Shown: positions 1 through 8,834 of the stretch, piece by piece
Layout of the letters: every line of letters starts with the position of its first letter
Position numbering within the stretch: position 1 is the first letter of the stretch
NCBI GenBank assembly: GCA_964554105.1
Contig: CAZKNF010000067.1
Span: forward strand, 1 to 18,391
Source of the DNA: CAZKNF01 sp964554105
GTDB taxonomy: Bacteria > Bacteroidota > Rhodothermia > Rhodothermales > VXPQ01
Length of the DNA stretch: 18,391 nt
Direction: 5' to 3'
Notes under the pieces: generated by a model
What the model was told of the DNA's origin: nothing
The model's input: the letters and a program-made list of their open reading frames with translations, nothing else
The model's database searches: none
Translations under genes and position numbers: made by a program

Positions 1-1857
1 GGCGGCGGCGCCGTCGCGGAATTTTCGGGAAAGGACCTCATTCAGGGCGAGCCGGACGCATCGAGTTTCCCGAGCGGCGGTCTTCGTGCGACGTTCGAGG
101 CGCGCGGGTACACGGCCTGGGATCCGACGTCACCCGCATTCATCATCGAGAACGAGAAGGGTTCCTATCTTGCCATCCCGACGGCGTTCGCCTCGTGGAC
201 CGGCGAGGCACTCGACTACAAGATTCCACTCCTACGCTCGATGGCGGCGATCGACAGGGCGGCCAGGCGCGTGCTCGACCTGTTCGACGTGAAGGACGTC
301 CATCACGTCTATTCGACCGTCGGTGCGGAGCAGGAGTATTTCTTAATCGATGAGGAATACTTCTATCGCCGGCCTGACCTCGTCACGACCGGACGCACGC
401 TCATCGGTACCAAGCCGCCGAAGGGACAGGAGCTCGACGATCACTATTTCGGATCGATCAATGATCGCATCCTCTCGTGCATGCTCGACACCGAGCGCGA
501 GCTCTATCGCCTGGGCGTTCCGGTGAAGACGCGGCACAATGAGGTTGCGCCCAGCCAGTACGAAATCGCGCCGATTTTCGAGAATTCGAACCTCGCCGCC
601 GATCATCAGCAGCTCATGATGATCGTCCTCCAGCGAATCGCCCGAAAGTACGGGCTCGTGTGTCTGCTGCACGAAAAGCCGTTCGCGGGTGTGAACGGCT
701 CGGGCAAGCACAACAACTGGTCGATATCCACCGACTCGGGCATGAACCTGCTCGACCCGGGTGACAATCCGCACGATAATCTGCAGTTCCTTTTCTTCTG
801 CACGGCCGTCATTCGGGCCGTCTACAAGCATCAGGACTTGCTTCGCATTGCGGTCGCGTCGGCCGGAAACGACCATCGCCTTGGCGCGAACGAGGCCCCG
901 CCCGCCATCCTGAGCGTCTTTCTCGGAGAGCAGCTCCACGATATCTTCGAGCAGATCGAGGCCGGTCCGGCGAAGTCAAGCAAGCAAGGCGGACTCCTCG
1001 GACTCGGCAGTCCGGTCCTCCCCGACCTGCCGCGCCACGCCGGCGACCGCAACCGGACGTCCCCGTTCGCCTTCACCGGCAATAAGTTCGAATTCAGGGC
1101 GGTTGGATCGAATCAGACGATCTCGTTCGCGAATACCGTGCTCAATGTGGCGGTAGCCGACGCGCTGGGTGAGCTAGCCGACGAGCTCGACGCCGAGCTG
1201 AAGGGTAAGAAGAAGAGCAAAACCAACTTTGAGACCGCCGTGGGCAAGGTCGTCCAGAATGCGATAAGGGATTCGCGGGCGATCCTGTTCGAGGGCGACA
1301 ATTACTCGGAGGAATGGCACGCCGAGGCCGAAAAGCGCGGACTTCTTAATCTGCCCACGACGCTGGATGCACTCGATCACCTGATGGACGAAAAGAACGT
1401 CCAGCTGTTCGAGCGGGAAGGCGTGCTGAAAGAGCGGGAATTGCACAGCCGCTATGAGACGTGGGTCGAGCAGTACTTTACGACGATCAACATCGAAGCA
1501 GAGATGACCGAAACCATTACCCGAACGATGGTGCTGCCGGCGGCGATCAAGTATCTGCGCAACCTGGCGGAAACGGTCGAAGCGGGCGAGGACATCGGGC
1601 TGGAGTTCGATGGAGTGAAGAAGACGGCTGTCGAGGTCAGCGAGATGATCGACGATCTCCGGCGTGCGGTGGATACCCTGATCAAGGAGAACATTGCACT
1701 CGGCGGCGACGAGGTTCACGACAAGGCCGCTCACATGCGTGACGAGGTGATCCCCGCGATGATGGCTGCCCGCGAGGCGGCCGACAGGATCGAACGAGCC
1801 GCTCCGCAGGACGTCTGGCCGCTGCCGACGTACCAGGAGATTTTATTCGTGAAGTAA
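1..1857 (+). CDS. glnN: Glutamine synthetase type III, 5' truncated by window edge
   Basis: Frame 1 is open from base 1 to the TAA at 1855-1857, giving 618 codons, so the gene starts before the window and the ATG at 241 is internal. The enzyme makes glutamine from glutamate, ammonia and ATP in the cytoplasm. The visible N-terminal part has the GSIII-type stretch GGLRATFEARGYTAWDPTSP near residues 27-46. The ATP-binding glutamine synthetase signature KPFAGVNGSGKHNNWS lies at about bases 676-723. A C-terminal helical region rich in Glu, Asp and Lys follows, as in the GlnN family. GSIII proteins are usually about 700-730 residues (family knowledge), so roughly 100 N-terminal residues are missing. 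GSIII is common in Bacteroidota and cyanobacteria. The gene converges with the minus-strand PLP-enzyme gene, 14 bp between stops, and no terminator hairpin fits there. The family assignment is firm. Confidence 0.96.
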   Translation, partial: GGGAVAEFSGKDLIQGEPDASSFPSGGLRATFEARGYTAWDPTSPAFIIENEKGSYLAIPTAFASWTGEALDYKIPLLRSMAAIDRAARRVLDLFDVKDVHHVYSTVGAEQEYFLIDEEYFYRRPDLVTTGRTLIGTKPPKGQELDDHYFGSINDRILSCMLDTERELYRLGVPVKTRHNEVAPSQYEIAPIFENSNLAADHQQLMMIVLQRIARKYGLVCLLHEKPFAGVNGSGKHNNWSISTDSGMNLLDPGDNPHDNLQFLFFCTAVIRAVYKHQDLLRIAVASAGNDHRLGANEAPPAILSVFLGEQLHDIFEQIEAGPAKSSKQGGLLGLGSPVLPDLPRHAGDRNRTSPFAFTGNKFEFRAVGSNQTISFANTVLNVAVADALGELADELDAELKGKKKSKTNFETAVGKVVQNAIRDSRAILFEGDNYSEEWHAEAEKRGLLNLPTTLDALDHLMDEKNVQLFEREGVLKERELHSRYETWVEQYFTTINIEAEMTETITRTMVLPAAIKYLRNLAETVEAGEDIGLEFDGVKKTAVEVSEMIDDLRRAVDTLIKENIALGGDEVHDKAAHMRDEVIPAMMAAREAADRIERAAPQDVWPLPTYQEILFVK

Positions 1858-1871
1858 CCGTCACTGCGTGC

Positions 1872-3044
1872 CTAAACAACGCGGCCGCGAGCATCCACCG
1901 TAAGCGTTTCGAGCACTTCCTCGCCGTCGACGACGTGGAATACGTCCTGGGTGTTCATGGTCGTGCACGCGTGATTCGGAACGAGACGAATGCGGTCGCC
2001 GACCGCCAGCGTCGAACCGCCCGCCACATCGATCCAGCCGTGCTCCTCGGATAGACCGATCACGTGCGCGTGCGGCAGTCTCTCCATCACACGAGCGTTG
2101 TAAAGAAGCGTGCCGAAACCATCAGTGCGGAATCCGGTGTCGGACGTCATCACCTTCTTGCCGGCATCCACAAATATTCGTTCGTGGCCGTTCCGATCTC
2201 GATGGCGGCTGATCACGGTCGTGAGGACCGTGAGGGCACATTCCTTGAGTGTGGCTGACGCGAGACCGACCTGCATGGCATCGTTGAATATATAATTGCC
2301 TGGCCGGATCTCGGTGATTCGGAATTCATCCAGCTCGCTATTCTCAAAGCGGCTCATCGTGGGAGTCGAGCCGATGCTGATCTCGAATCGTCCCGGCTCG
2401 ACGCCCGCGATTCGAGCATCCCGAAGACGCACGGCGAAGGCGAGCATGACGTTGCGTTCATGGCGGGAAACGCGTACGAGCGCCTCTTCAGGCGTCTCGC
2501 TTTCGCGCGGACCGGTATAGGATTGGCCTGCGTGGGTGAGTATTCCCCTCAGTCGAAGTCCGGGAAGAGACGCAATCTCGCGCGCGAGCTCGACGCTTCG
2601 GGCATCAGTCGGATCCACCCCGCACCGGTTGAGGCCCGAGTTTACCTCGAGGAGAATGTCGACCGTCCGGCCCTCGTTCGCGAAGAATGCGGACGCGCGC
2701 CGGGCGCCGTCGATCGTATCGACGCAGAACGAAATGGCCGCCTCATCCATGAGCCGCAGCAGCCGCTCGTACTTATCGTCGCCGATCACCGTATAGGCGA
2801 CGCGGACGTCGTCGATCCCCGCATCCACGAATGTCTCCGCCTCGCCGACTTTAGCCACGGCGATCCCTCGCGCGCCGACTGCGATCTGCATTTTGGCGAG
2901 TTGGACGGACTTGTGCGTCTTGATGTGCGGACGCAGCGCCGCCCCGCTGGCATCCGCCTTCTGCTGCATATGCTGCAGGTTTGCGCGGAGTCTCGACTGC
3001 TCGACGAGGAGGCATGGCGTCGGCAAATCGTCAATGAGTTTCAT
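1872..3044 (-). CDS. PLP-dependent D-serine dehydratase / D-threonine aldolase-like protein (fold type III)
   Basis: This is a 390-residue alanine-racemase-fold enzyme of the DSD1/D-threonine aldolase family. The N-terminal barrel has the PLP-lysine motif RPHIKTHK at residues 38-45, with K42 the likely Schiff-base lysine. It continues with VNSGLNRCGV at 134-143 and THAGQSY at 170-176. The C-terminal beta domain carries PNHAC, giving H358 and C360. In the family, a His-x-Cys metal pair is known from eukaryotic-type D-serine dehydratase, whereas D-threonine aldolases use His-x-Asp. The sequence therefore leans toward a metal-dependent D-amino-acid dehydratase, but the substrate cannot be fixed. 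Family proteins are about 370-400 residues, so it is complete. The start is the first ATG of the homologous region; no good Shine-Dalgarno precedes it. It lies 79 bp after atpC on the same strand and could be read through from the atp genes. Confidence 0.88.
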   Translation of the reverse strand: MKLIDDLPTPCLLVEQSRLRANLQHMQQKADASGAALRPHIKTHKSVQLAKMQIAVGARGIAVAKVGEAETFVDAGIDDVRVAYTVIGDDKYERLLRLMDEAAISFCVDTIDGARRASAFFANEGRTVDILLEVNSGLNRCGVDPTDARSVELAREIASLPGLRLRGILTHAGQSYTGPRESETPEEALVRVSRHERNVMLAFAVRLRDARIAGVEPGRFEISIGSTPTMSRFENSELDEFRITEIRPGNYIFNDAMQVGLASATLKECALTVLTTVISRHRDRNGHERIFVDAGKKVMTSDTGFRTDGFGTLLYNARVMERLPHAHVIGLSEEHGWIDVAGGSTLAVGDRIRLVPNHACTTMNTQDVFHVVDGEEVLETLTVDARGRVV

Positions 3045-3123
3045 CGAACGGGATGAAAGAACGAACGGTTTTTGGATAATTGCGGAGGAACGCGCACGTT
3101 GCTACAGCTATTCACCTGCTCGC

Positions 3124-3549
3124 TTACGCGGAAGTACGACGACCGACCTGCCCCATCGAAACGCGCGCACGGTTGCGCGCACGTTCGAGCGCTTTCTCAG
3201 CCTCGGCACGTTCCTCCTCGTCCGCAGCGGATTCGAGCCGCTCGAGGGCGCGTTGCTCCGCGGCCTGGGCACGTTCGACATCGATGCCGGACGCCGGCTC
3301 AGCCGTTTCGGCGAGTACGGTCACGTCGTTGTCGAGGATTTCCAGAAATCCGCCGCTCGTCGCATAATAAATCTCGTCGCCCGCGGCTGTCGTGACGCGA
3401 ATGGATCCCACACCGAAAGCGGCGACCATCGGCGCATGGTTGAAAAGCACTTCGAACGATCCGTTGACGCCCGGTACTTTCACGCCGATGGCGTCACCCT
3501 TGAACACGCGCTCATCCGGAGAAACGATCTCGACGTAAAGATTGGCCAT
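3124..3549 (-). CDS. atpC: F1F0 ATP synthase epsilon subunit
   Basis: This 141-residue protein is the epsilon subunit of the F1 central stalk. It links gamma to the c-ring and can inhibit ATP hydrolysis. Residues 1-85 match the beta-sandwich domain: LYVEIVSPDERVFKGDA at 4-20, then a PGVNGSFEVLFNHAPMVAAF region around 26-45 corresponding to the conserved GxFGVLPxHAP motif. Residues from about 90 form a charged Ala/Glu/Arg helical hairpin. The length is typical. Upstream, AGAGGA about 12-17 nt before the ATG is one of the better Shine-Dalgarno candidates in the window. It follows atpD on the same strand after 124 bp, which is longer than usual for this pair. The absence of atpA, atpG, atpH, atpF, atpE and atpB nearby fits the split arrangement common in Bacteroidota. 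Confidence 0.95.
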   Translation of the reverse strand: MANLYVEIVSPDERVFKGDAIGVKVPGVNGSFEVLFNHAPMVAAFGVGSIRVTTAAGDEIYYATSGGFLEILDNDVTVLAETAEPASGIDVERAQAAEQRALERLESAADEEERAEAEKALERARNRARVSMGQVGRRTSA

Positions 3550-3673
3550 CGCGCACTCTATCCTCTAAACGCTAAATGCTATTCTCTGAAGCCTGAGTTC
3601 TGAAGCGTCAATTCACCATCCGGAAACTCTGAGACATCGATTTCAAGCTGCACTCTCATCTCGAGAATTCGAC

Positions 3674-5176
3674 CTACTCTTCCTCGAGCATCTTCTCTCC
3701 GGCCTCGATGACCTCCTCGATGACCCCTTTATAAGCAAAGGCGCCTTCAGGAAGGTGGTCCAGCTCGCCGTCGAGGATCATCCGGAATCCGCGGATAGTG
3801 TCCGCAATCTTGACATACTTGCCCTCGAAACCCGTGAACTGTTGGGCGACGAAGAACGGCTGACTCATATACCGCTGTGCCCGGCGCGCTCGATTCACTA
3901 CCAGCTTATCCTCGTCCGAGAGCTCATCCATGCCGAGGATGGCGATGATGTCCTGCAGCTCCTTGTAGCGCTGAAGCAGCTGCTTGATGTCCTGCGCCGT
4001 CCTGTAGTGCTCCTCGCCGATGACGTTCGCATCCAGAATTCGGCTCGTGGAATCCAGCGGATCGATGGCCGGATAGATGCCCAGCGAAGAAATCTGTCGC
4101 GAGAGCACCGTCGTGGCATCGAGGTGGGCGAACGTGGTCGCCGGAGCGGGGTCCGTCAGGTCGTCCGCCGGCACGTAAATAGCCTGGAAGGACGTGATAG
4201 CACCATTCTTGGTGGACGTGATACGCTCCTGAAGTTCGCCCATCTCGGTGGCGAGCGTCGGCTGATAACCCACGGCACTGGGCATGCGTCCGAGGAGCGC
4301 GGATACTTCGGAACCGGCCTGCGTAAAGCGGAAGATGTTGTCGACGAACAGAAGGACGTCACGACCTCCGAGATCGCGAAAGTATTCGGCGACGGCGAGT
4401 CCGGAAAGCGCAACGCGGGCGCGAGCACCCGGCGGCTCATTCATCTGACCGAACACGAGACTGATATTGCTCTCCTTAAGCCGGTCCTGATCTACTTTCG
4501 AGAGGTCCCATCCTCCCTCCTCCATGGAGTGAAGGAACTCCTCGCCGTATTCGATCACGCCGGATTCGAGCATCTCTCGCATGAGGTCGTTCCCCTCACG
4601 CGTACGTTCACCCACTCCGGCAAACACCGAAAGGCCCTCGTGAGCTTTTGCGATGTTGTTGATGAGCTCCATAATCAGGACGGTCTTGCCGACACCGGCA
4701 CCGCCGAAGAGCCCGACCTTGCCGCCCCGAGCTACGGGTTGAACCAGGTCGACGACTTTGATTCCCGTTTCGAGCATCTCGATGGACGTGGCGAGTTCAT
4801 CGAAGCGGGGGGCTTCCTGGTGGATCGCGCGATACTGCTCGACTTTCGGCTGCGGGAGCCCGTCGATTGCCTTGCCGACGACATTTAGAAGCCGGCCCCG
4901 CACCTCTTCACCCACCGGCATTGAAATGGGCCGTCCAGAACTGAAGACTTCAGTGCCCCGTGTCAGGCCGTCAGTGGAGTCCATCGAAATGGTTCGTACC
5001 CGATTCTCGCCCAGATGCTGCTGCACTTCGAGCACAAGATCGTCGGCACCATTACGAGAAATCGTCAGCGCGTCGAGTATCTCGGGAACCGAGTCGGCGG
5101 GAAATTCGGCGTCGACCACTGGACCGATAATCTGCACCACCTTGCCCGAAGCCGTTTGCGTCTTCGTTGCTTCCAT
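3674..5176 (-). CDS. atpD: F1F0 ATP synthase beta subunit
   Basis: This 500-residue protein is the catalytic subunit of F1, making ATP from ADP and phosphate at the cytoplasmic face. The P-loop GGAGVGKT is at residues 158-165, and the GERTREGND segment with catalytic Glu190 is at 189-197. The F-type signature PAIDPLDSTSR is at 369-379 and DELSDED at 417-423. After ESGVIEYGEEF (205-215) there is an extra acidic segment, HSMEEGGWDLSKVDQDRL (216-233), absent from E. coli-type subunits and familiar from Bacteroidota. Length and start (MEATKTQ, then GKVVQIIGPVVD) fit the family. It is first of an atpD-atpC pair, with 252 bp of non-coding DNA upstream that should hold its promoter. The identification is secure. 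Confidence 0.98.
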   Translation of the reverse strand: MEATKTQTASGKVVQIIGPVVDAEFPADSVPEILDALTISRNGADDLVLEVQQHLGENRVRTISMDSTDGLTRGTEVFSSGRPISMPVGEEVRGRLLNVVGKAIDGLPQPKVEQYRAIHQEAPRFDELATSIEMLETGIKVVDLVQPVARGGKVGLFGGAGVGKTVLIMELINNIAKAHEGLSVFAGVGERTREGNDLMREMLESGVIEYGEEFLHSMEEGGWDLSKVDQDRLKESNISLVFGQMNEPPGARARVALSGLAVAEYFRDLGGRDVLLFVDNIFRFTQAGSEVSALLGRMPSAVGYQPTLATEMGELQERITSTKNGAITSFQAIYVPADDLTDPAPATTFAHLDATTVLSRQISSLGIYPAIDPLDSTSRILDANVIGEEHYRTAQDIKQLLQRYKELQDIIAILGMDELSDEDKLVVNRARRAQRYMSQPFFVAQQFTGFEGKYVKIADTIRGFRMILDGELDHLPEGAFAYKGVIEEVIEAGEKMLEEE

Positions 5177-5215
5177 CTAACGCCTGCTGCTTGCTATGTG
5201 AAACTCGCCGGGAGG

Positions 5216-5245
5216 ATTATTTTTGATCTGCACGTGCGATGTCGG
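5216..5245 (-). promoter_or_regulatory. Possible sigma-70-like promoter of atpD (weak)
   Basis: Read on the minus strand, CCGACA (5240-5245) and AATAAT (5216-5221) are separated by 18 bp and would start transcription about 30 nt before the atpD ATG. AATAAT matches the classical -10 in five of six positions, but the -35 is poor. An 8-bp palindrome GCACGTGC (5230-5237) sits inside the spacer. The position is sensible, but Bacteroidota often use a different promoter consensus, so this is only a candidate. Confidence 0.22.
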
Positions 5246-5428
5246 AGCCCGCGAAAATAAACAGCCTCCATGGCAGATGCATCCCTCCTACTCACATGGT
5301 GCAGGTGGGATCGCAAAGAATGTGGGAATTTCCGGCTGAGGATGACAACCCGGTGCCTGGTGCCGGCCCGCTCGATCGGAGACGCGCGAACCGAGGAACA
5401 TCACTCTGGGCGAACTGCCGGACGCAGC

Positions 5429-6307
5429 TCAGGATTCTGCGCGCTTCTTTTCGGACCAGCCGTGCGCCGCCAGGTATTCGTCGAATCGGGTGAGTCCGGG
5501 ATGCTCCTGCCGGAGGGCCTCGATATCCGCATGATAGCCGACGTCCTCGAACCACCGGTACATATCCGCATACTCGTCGCCGGCCTGGGCACGGAAGTCG
5601 TCCCACGGCACCTGGAAATAGTTCACGTCCTGTCCCAGCGCCCTCGAGAAGGCATCCGCCAGCTCGAGCATCGTCGGCTCGTCCCCGGCAATATCGACCT
5701 CGCGGCCGATCCACTTGTCGGGATTCCGGAAAGCTAGGTGCGCAAACTCGCCGACATCTTTGACGTCGATCTGCTGCAGTCGGGTGTCGGGGCTGAGTGG
5801 CTGGGCGAGCGTGCCGCCGAGCACCATATTCTTGAGCATGTCCGCTTCCCAGTTGTTCATGAAGAAGACGGGCCTGATGATGGTGCAGGGGAGGTCCAGC
5901 GAATGGATATGCTGCTCGATCTGGTACTTGCTTTCGAAATGAACGATGCCGGTATTCTGATCCGCACTTCCGACGGATGAGTAGACGAAGTGCTTCACGC
6001 CGAGCTTCGCGGCGATATCCGCCGTGCGAATTCCCTGCTCCACTTCTTTATCGAAGCCCGTCTCCCAGAAATTCTGAACCGAAAAAACGCCGTAAACGCC
6101 GTCCATCGCGCGCTCCAGGGAGGTGCGGTCGTCGAAATCGCCCTGCACAACCTCGGCGCCGCGGTCGGCCAGCGCCCGTGCGGCCTGCTTGTCCGGATTG
6201 CGTGTCAACGCGCGGACCTGGAAATCGGTGTCGAACAGTTTCCGGGCGACGCTGCCTCCCTGCGATCCCGTGGCGCCCGTAACGAGGATGGTCTTCTTGT
6301 CAGCCAT
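5429..6307 (-). CDS. NmrA-like family NAD(P)-binding protein
   Basis: This 292-residue atypical short-chain-dehydrogenase-fold protein begins MADKKTILVTG. The dinucleotide-binding loop GATGSQGG is at 11-18 and the LTRNPDK region at 34-40 is where such proteins contact the NADP phosphate. YSSVGSA (109-115) and HFESKYQIEQHI (123-134) match the NmrA/HSCARG pattern, as does the IIRPVFFMNNW stretch at 143-153. NmrA-like proteins sense redox cofactors or act as NAD(P)H-dependent reductases; nothing here fixes a substrate. The frame is open further upstream to 6526 with no stop, but that extension is basic, low in family similarity and precedes a textbook Rossmann N-terminus, so the ATG at 6307 is preferred. 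It has 215 bp before it and 252 bp after it and looks like a separate transcription unit between thiL and atpD. Confidence 0.88.
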   Translation of the reverse strand: MADKKTILVTGATGSQGGSVARKLFDTDFQVRALTRNPDKQAARALADRGAEVVQGDFDDRTSLERAMDGVYGVFSVQNFWETGFDKEVEQGIRTADIAAKLGVKHFVYSSVGSADQNTGIVHFESKYQIEQHIHSLDLPCTIIRPVFFMNNWEADMLKNMVLGGTLAQPLSPDTRLQQIDVKDVGEFAHLAFRNPDKWIGREVDIAGDEPTMLELADAFSRALGQDVNYFQVPWDDFRAQAGDEYADMYRWFEDVGYHADIEALRQEHPGLTRFDEYLAAHGWSEKKRAES

Positions 6308-6522
6308 TTGGTTGCCTGATTTTGATTTGATTGAAGAGGGTGAGTCTACCAGTGTCGGTGTGGTTTCAAGTGTGGTGCGTAACCGAGGGAATCTATGCAG
6401 ATGCACGACTCTGCGCCGACGATCGTTCCGCCAATCGCGCACAATATGCCCCAGCACGGTCCGGTGCAACATCATTGCTGCCGACGTCCGCAAAAGTAAT
6501 GGCAGCCGTACACCGTCCAGCG

Positions 6523-7575
6523 TCACTCGCCGGCATCATCCTCGAAGTGCTGAAAACCACCCATTTTCAGCGGATAGGATTCGCCGTTCGCCAGCATGGC
6601 CGTCACCTCTGTCTCTGCCGTGATCTGGCCGATGACGCTAAACGATTTCTCCTCCATCATCTCGGTAACGTCACGCGGTGCGGTAAAGAGAAGCTCGTAG
6701 TCCTCTCCGCCGAAGAGCGCATACGTGTCGACGTCTTCGCCGAATTCATCGGCCACGCTGCGCGTCTCGAGGCTCACCGGAACGGCTGCGACGAACACGT
6801 CGGCCCCGACGCCGCTGTTATGGCAGATGTGATGGATTTCCGAAGCGACTCCGTCGGATATGTCGATGAGCGCGTTGGGCTTCACGTCCAGCTCCGCCCA
6901 GCTTCGCACGATATCCAGGCGAGCCTTCGGGACCAGGTGCCGCTGAATGACGTGCTGGAACGGCTCGACGTTGGGAGCGAAATCCTCGCCCTTCTCCTGC
7001 AGCTGGCGCCGCTGATCGACCAGCACCTTCAAGCCTGCATACGATGCGCCCACCTCGCCGGTCACGCAGAGGAGATCGCCCGGCTTCGCCCCTCGGCGAA
7101 ATACGATGCGGTCGATCGGCGCCTCGCCGATCACGGTGACCGAGAGCGTCAGGCCGTGCGACGCTGTGGTATCACCGCCGATCACCTCCAGATCGTACAC
7201 ATCGCATGCCATCCGCATGCCATTGTATAACGCCTCGACATCCTCGACGGAAAGGTTTTTCGGGATGCCGAGCGAGACCGTGGCGTAACGGGGGACGGCA
7301 TTCATGGCCAGCACGTCGCTCACGTTTACGGCGATGGCCTTCGAGCCCAGATAGGGCATCGGCATCATGAGCCGATCGAAATGTACCCCCTCGGCGAGCG
7401 CGTCGGTCGTGACGACGTGCACTCGTTCCTCGTCGATCCGATACACCGCCGCATCGTCGTCGATTCCGACGATTACGTCTTCGCTCTTTCCGCGGCCGAG
7501 CGCGGATTTCATGCGCTCGATGAGTCCGAACTCACCGATTTCTCGAATTGCCGTTACGCTGCCGTCTTCAGCCAT
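6523..7575 (-). CDS. thiL: Thiamine-monophosphate kinase
   Basis: This 350-residue protein phosphorylates thiamine monophosphate to thiamine diphosphate, the active cofactor, using ATP. The ThiL/PurM-superfamily motifs are in order: GIDDDAAVY (38-45), TTDALAEGVHFD (56-67), AVNVSDVLAMNA (82-93) and GGDTTAS (133-139). The C-terminal domain has LIDISDGVASEI and the LFGGEDYELLF stretch. The Asp residues in the first, second and fourth of these motifs bind Mg-ATP in the family. The length is typical to slightly long. It lies 56 bp after anmK on the same strand, and no other thiamine genes or TPP riboswitch are visible nearby. The start MAEDGSVTAIREIGEFGLIERM is supported by the conserved GEFGLI near the N-terminus. 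Confidence 0.95.
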   Translation of the reverse strand: MAEDGSVTAIREIGEFGLIERMKSALGRGKSEDVIVGIDDDAAVYRIDEERVHVVTTDALAEGVHFDRLMMPMPYLGSKAIAVNVSDVLAMNAVPRYATVSLGIPKNLSVEDVEALYNGMRMACDVYDLEVIGGDTTASHGLTLSVTVIGEAPIDRIVFRRGAKPGDLLCVTGEVGASYAGLKVLVDQRRQLQEKGEDFAPNVEPFQHVIQRHLVPKARLDIVRSWAELDVKPNALIDISDGVASEIHHICHNSGVGADVFVAAVPVSLETRSVADEFGEDVDTYALFGGEDYELLFTAPRDVTEMMEEKSFSVIGQITAETEVTAMLANGESYPLKMGGFQHFEDDAGE

Positions 7576-7600
7576 AGCGAATTAAATGGATACTGACTCT

Positions 7601-7617
7601 GGCGAGATAATTTCGCC
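7601..7617. other. Small intercistronic hairpin between anmK and thiL
   Basis: GGCGA (7601-7605) and TCGCC (7613-7617) form a 5-bp stem around the 7-base loop GATAATT, in the 56-bp gap between the anmK stop and the thiL start. There is no T-tract after it on the minus strand, so it is not a clear terminator. It might be a transcript-processing or stability element, or chance. Confidence 0.25.
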
Positions 7618-7631
7618 GTGCCCCCGCATGA

Positions 7632-8828
7632 TTAAAGAGGGACGCAAATCTTACCGAGGATCGTCTTACGAGATGCTCCCGTGACGGAGGGCATGTTCGT
7701 TGGAACGCCGTTGAGCGTTTCGTGGGCGAGCACGGCGAAGCAGAGCGCTTCCTTGGCGTCGGAGTTCAGACCGTAATCCTCCACGGATCGTACCGGAATC
7801 GGTGCGAACGTGTTGACGAAGCGCTCCATCAAATAGTCATTGTGCATGCCTCCCCCCGACACGATCAGCACATCCAATTCGTGCTGATCCCGGATATACC
7901 GCGCGTACGCCTGGTACACCGAAAATACGGTCAGCATCGACGCAGTGGACATGACGTCGTTCGGCCCCGGATTCCTCATGACTTCGTGGCACCGCGTGAC
8001 CAGCTTCTCCGCGTAGTCCATCCCGAAATACTCGCGGCCGGTCGATTTCGGCGGATCCTGCTCGAAATACGGATCGCGGAGCAGCTCTGCCATCATGGCG
8101 TCATCGAACTCTCCGCCGGCCGCGTGGTGGCCGGATTCATCGAACGGCTCGTCGTAGAGGATGCGTGCGAGCGAGTCGATCACCATGTTGCCCGGTCCGG
8201 TGTCGAAGGCGAATACGTCATCGAAATCCGCACCAGGCGGGATGACGGTAATATTCGCGATGCCGCCGAGATTCAGAAGTCCGCGCGTCTCTTCGGGATC
8301 GACAAAGTAGACGTAATCGAGATACGGAACGAGTGGCGCACCCTGGCCGCCCAGCGCCATATCTGCAACTCTAAAGTCTCCGACGACCGGTACGTCGAGG
8401 AGGTTCGCGAGCACCGAAGCGTCTCCAATCTGCATTGTCGAGATGATGCCGTCGCCGGCACAGTCGATCCGATCGGGCACGTGATGCACCGTCTGTCCGT
8501 GGGATCCGACGAGATCCACATCCGCCAACGAGAGTCCCGCCTCGTTGACGGCGGCGCGAACGGCACGTTCGTACTCGGACGCGAGCCGGAAGTTGAGCTG
8601 CGACAGATCGAGAACCGTCGACGATTCGGGAGCGGAGTTATCGAGCAGGAGTGCACGAAGATCGGGCGGATAGGGAAATGCGGCATGCCCGATGAGCTCT
8701 GCGTCCAGATTAGGTCCGCTTCCCTCTAGCCGTGCGACGGCCACGTCGACGCCGTCCAGCGACGTGCCGCTCATCAATCCGACTACGATTCGAGAGCGCT
8801 TTTCAAACAGCCTTTGCAGTCTCTGCAT
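7632..8828 (-). CDS. anmK: Anhydro-N-acetylmuramic acid kinase
   Basis: This 398-residue sugar kinase converts 1,6-anhydro-MurNAc from cell-wall turnover to MurNAc-6-phosphate, feeding peptidoglycan recycling in the cytoplasm. The family N-terminal ATP-binding motif SGTSLDG is at residues 20-26, SHGQTVHH at 109-116 and ADMALGGQGAPL at 155-166. D156 aligns with the catalytic Asp of E. coli AnmK. NLGGIANIT (186-194), FDTGPGNMVID (208-218) and a late GGGMHNDYLMERF motif complete the ASKHA fold. The length is near the usual 370-400. It starts 6 bp after the TPR-gene stop and lies downstream of the glycosyltransferase, placing it in the envelope section of the minus-strand operon. No MurQ etherase gene is visible beside it. 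Confidence 0.95.
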   Translation of the reverse strand: MQRLQRLFEKRSRIVVGLMSGTSLDGVDVAVARLEGSGPNLDAELIGHAAFPYPPDLRALLLDNSAPESSTVLDLSQLNFRLASEYERAVRAAVNEAGLSLADVDLVGSHGQTVHHVPDRIDCAGDGIISTMQIGDASVLANLLDVPVVGDFRVADMALGGQGAPLVPYLDYVYFVDPEETRGLLNLGGIANITVIPPGADFDDVFAFDTGPGNMVIDSLARILYDEPFDESGHHAAGGEFDDAMMAELLRDPYFEQDPPKSTGREYFGMDYAEKLVTRCHEVMRNPGPNDVMSTASMLTVFSVYQAYARYIRDQHELDVLIVSGGGMHNDYLMERFVNTFAPIPVRSVEDYGLNSDAKEALCFAVLAHETLNGVPTNMPSVTGASRKTILGKICVPL

Positions 8829-8834
8829 TACACG

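Noticed and set aside
3755..4888. Long plus-strand open frame (377 codons) opposite atpD
   Set aside because: It is antisense to the unmistakable atpD, its translation has no recognisable domain, and long antisense frames are expected in GC-rich coding DNA.
5340..5375. GGCACC repeats resembling a sigma-54 -24 element upstream of atpD
   Set aside because: The partner -12 is TTGT and the spacing is one base short, so it does not meet the TGGCAC-N5-TTGC rule.
6491..6498. TACTTTTG on the minus strand, matching the Bacteroidota -7 element TAnnTTTG, upstream of the NmrA-like gene
   Set aside because: No TTG-type -33 element was found at the proper distance, and one such match in about 200 bp has a few percent chance by luck. 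Kept only as a note.
6308..6526. 73-codon upstream extension of the NmrA-like gene
   Set aside because: It is open but basic and lacks family similarity, while the conserved Rossmann start begins right at the ATG at 6307. Treated as untranslated leader.
7722..8729. 335-codon plus-strand open frame opposite anmK
   Set aside because: It is a shadow of anmK: no motifs and an amino-acid composition typical of reverse-strand reading of a GC-rich gene.
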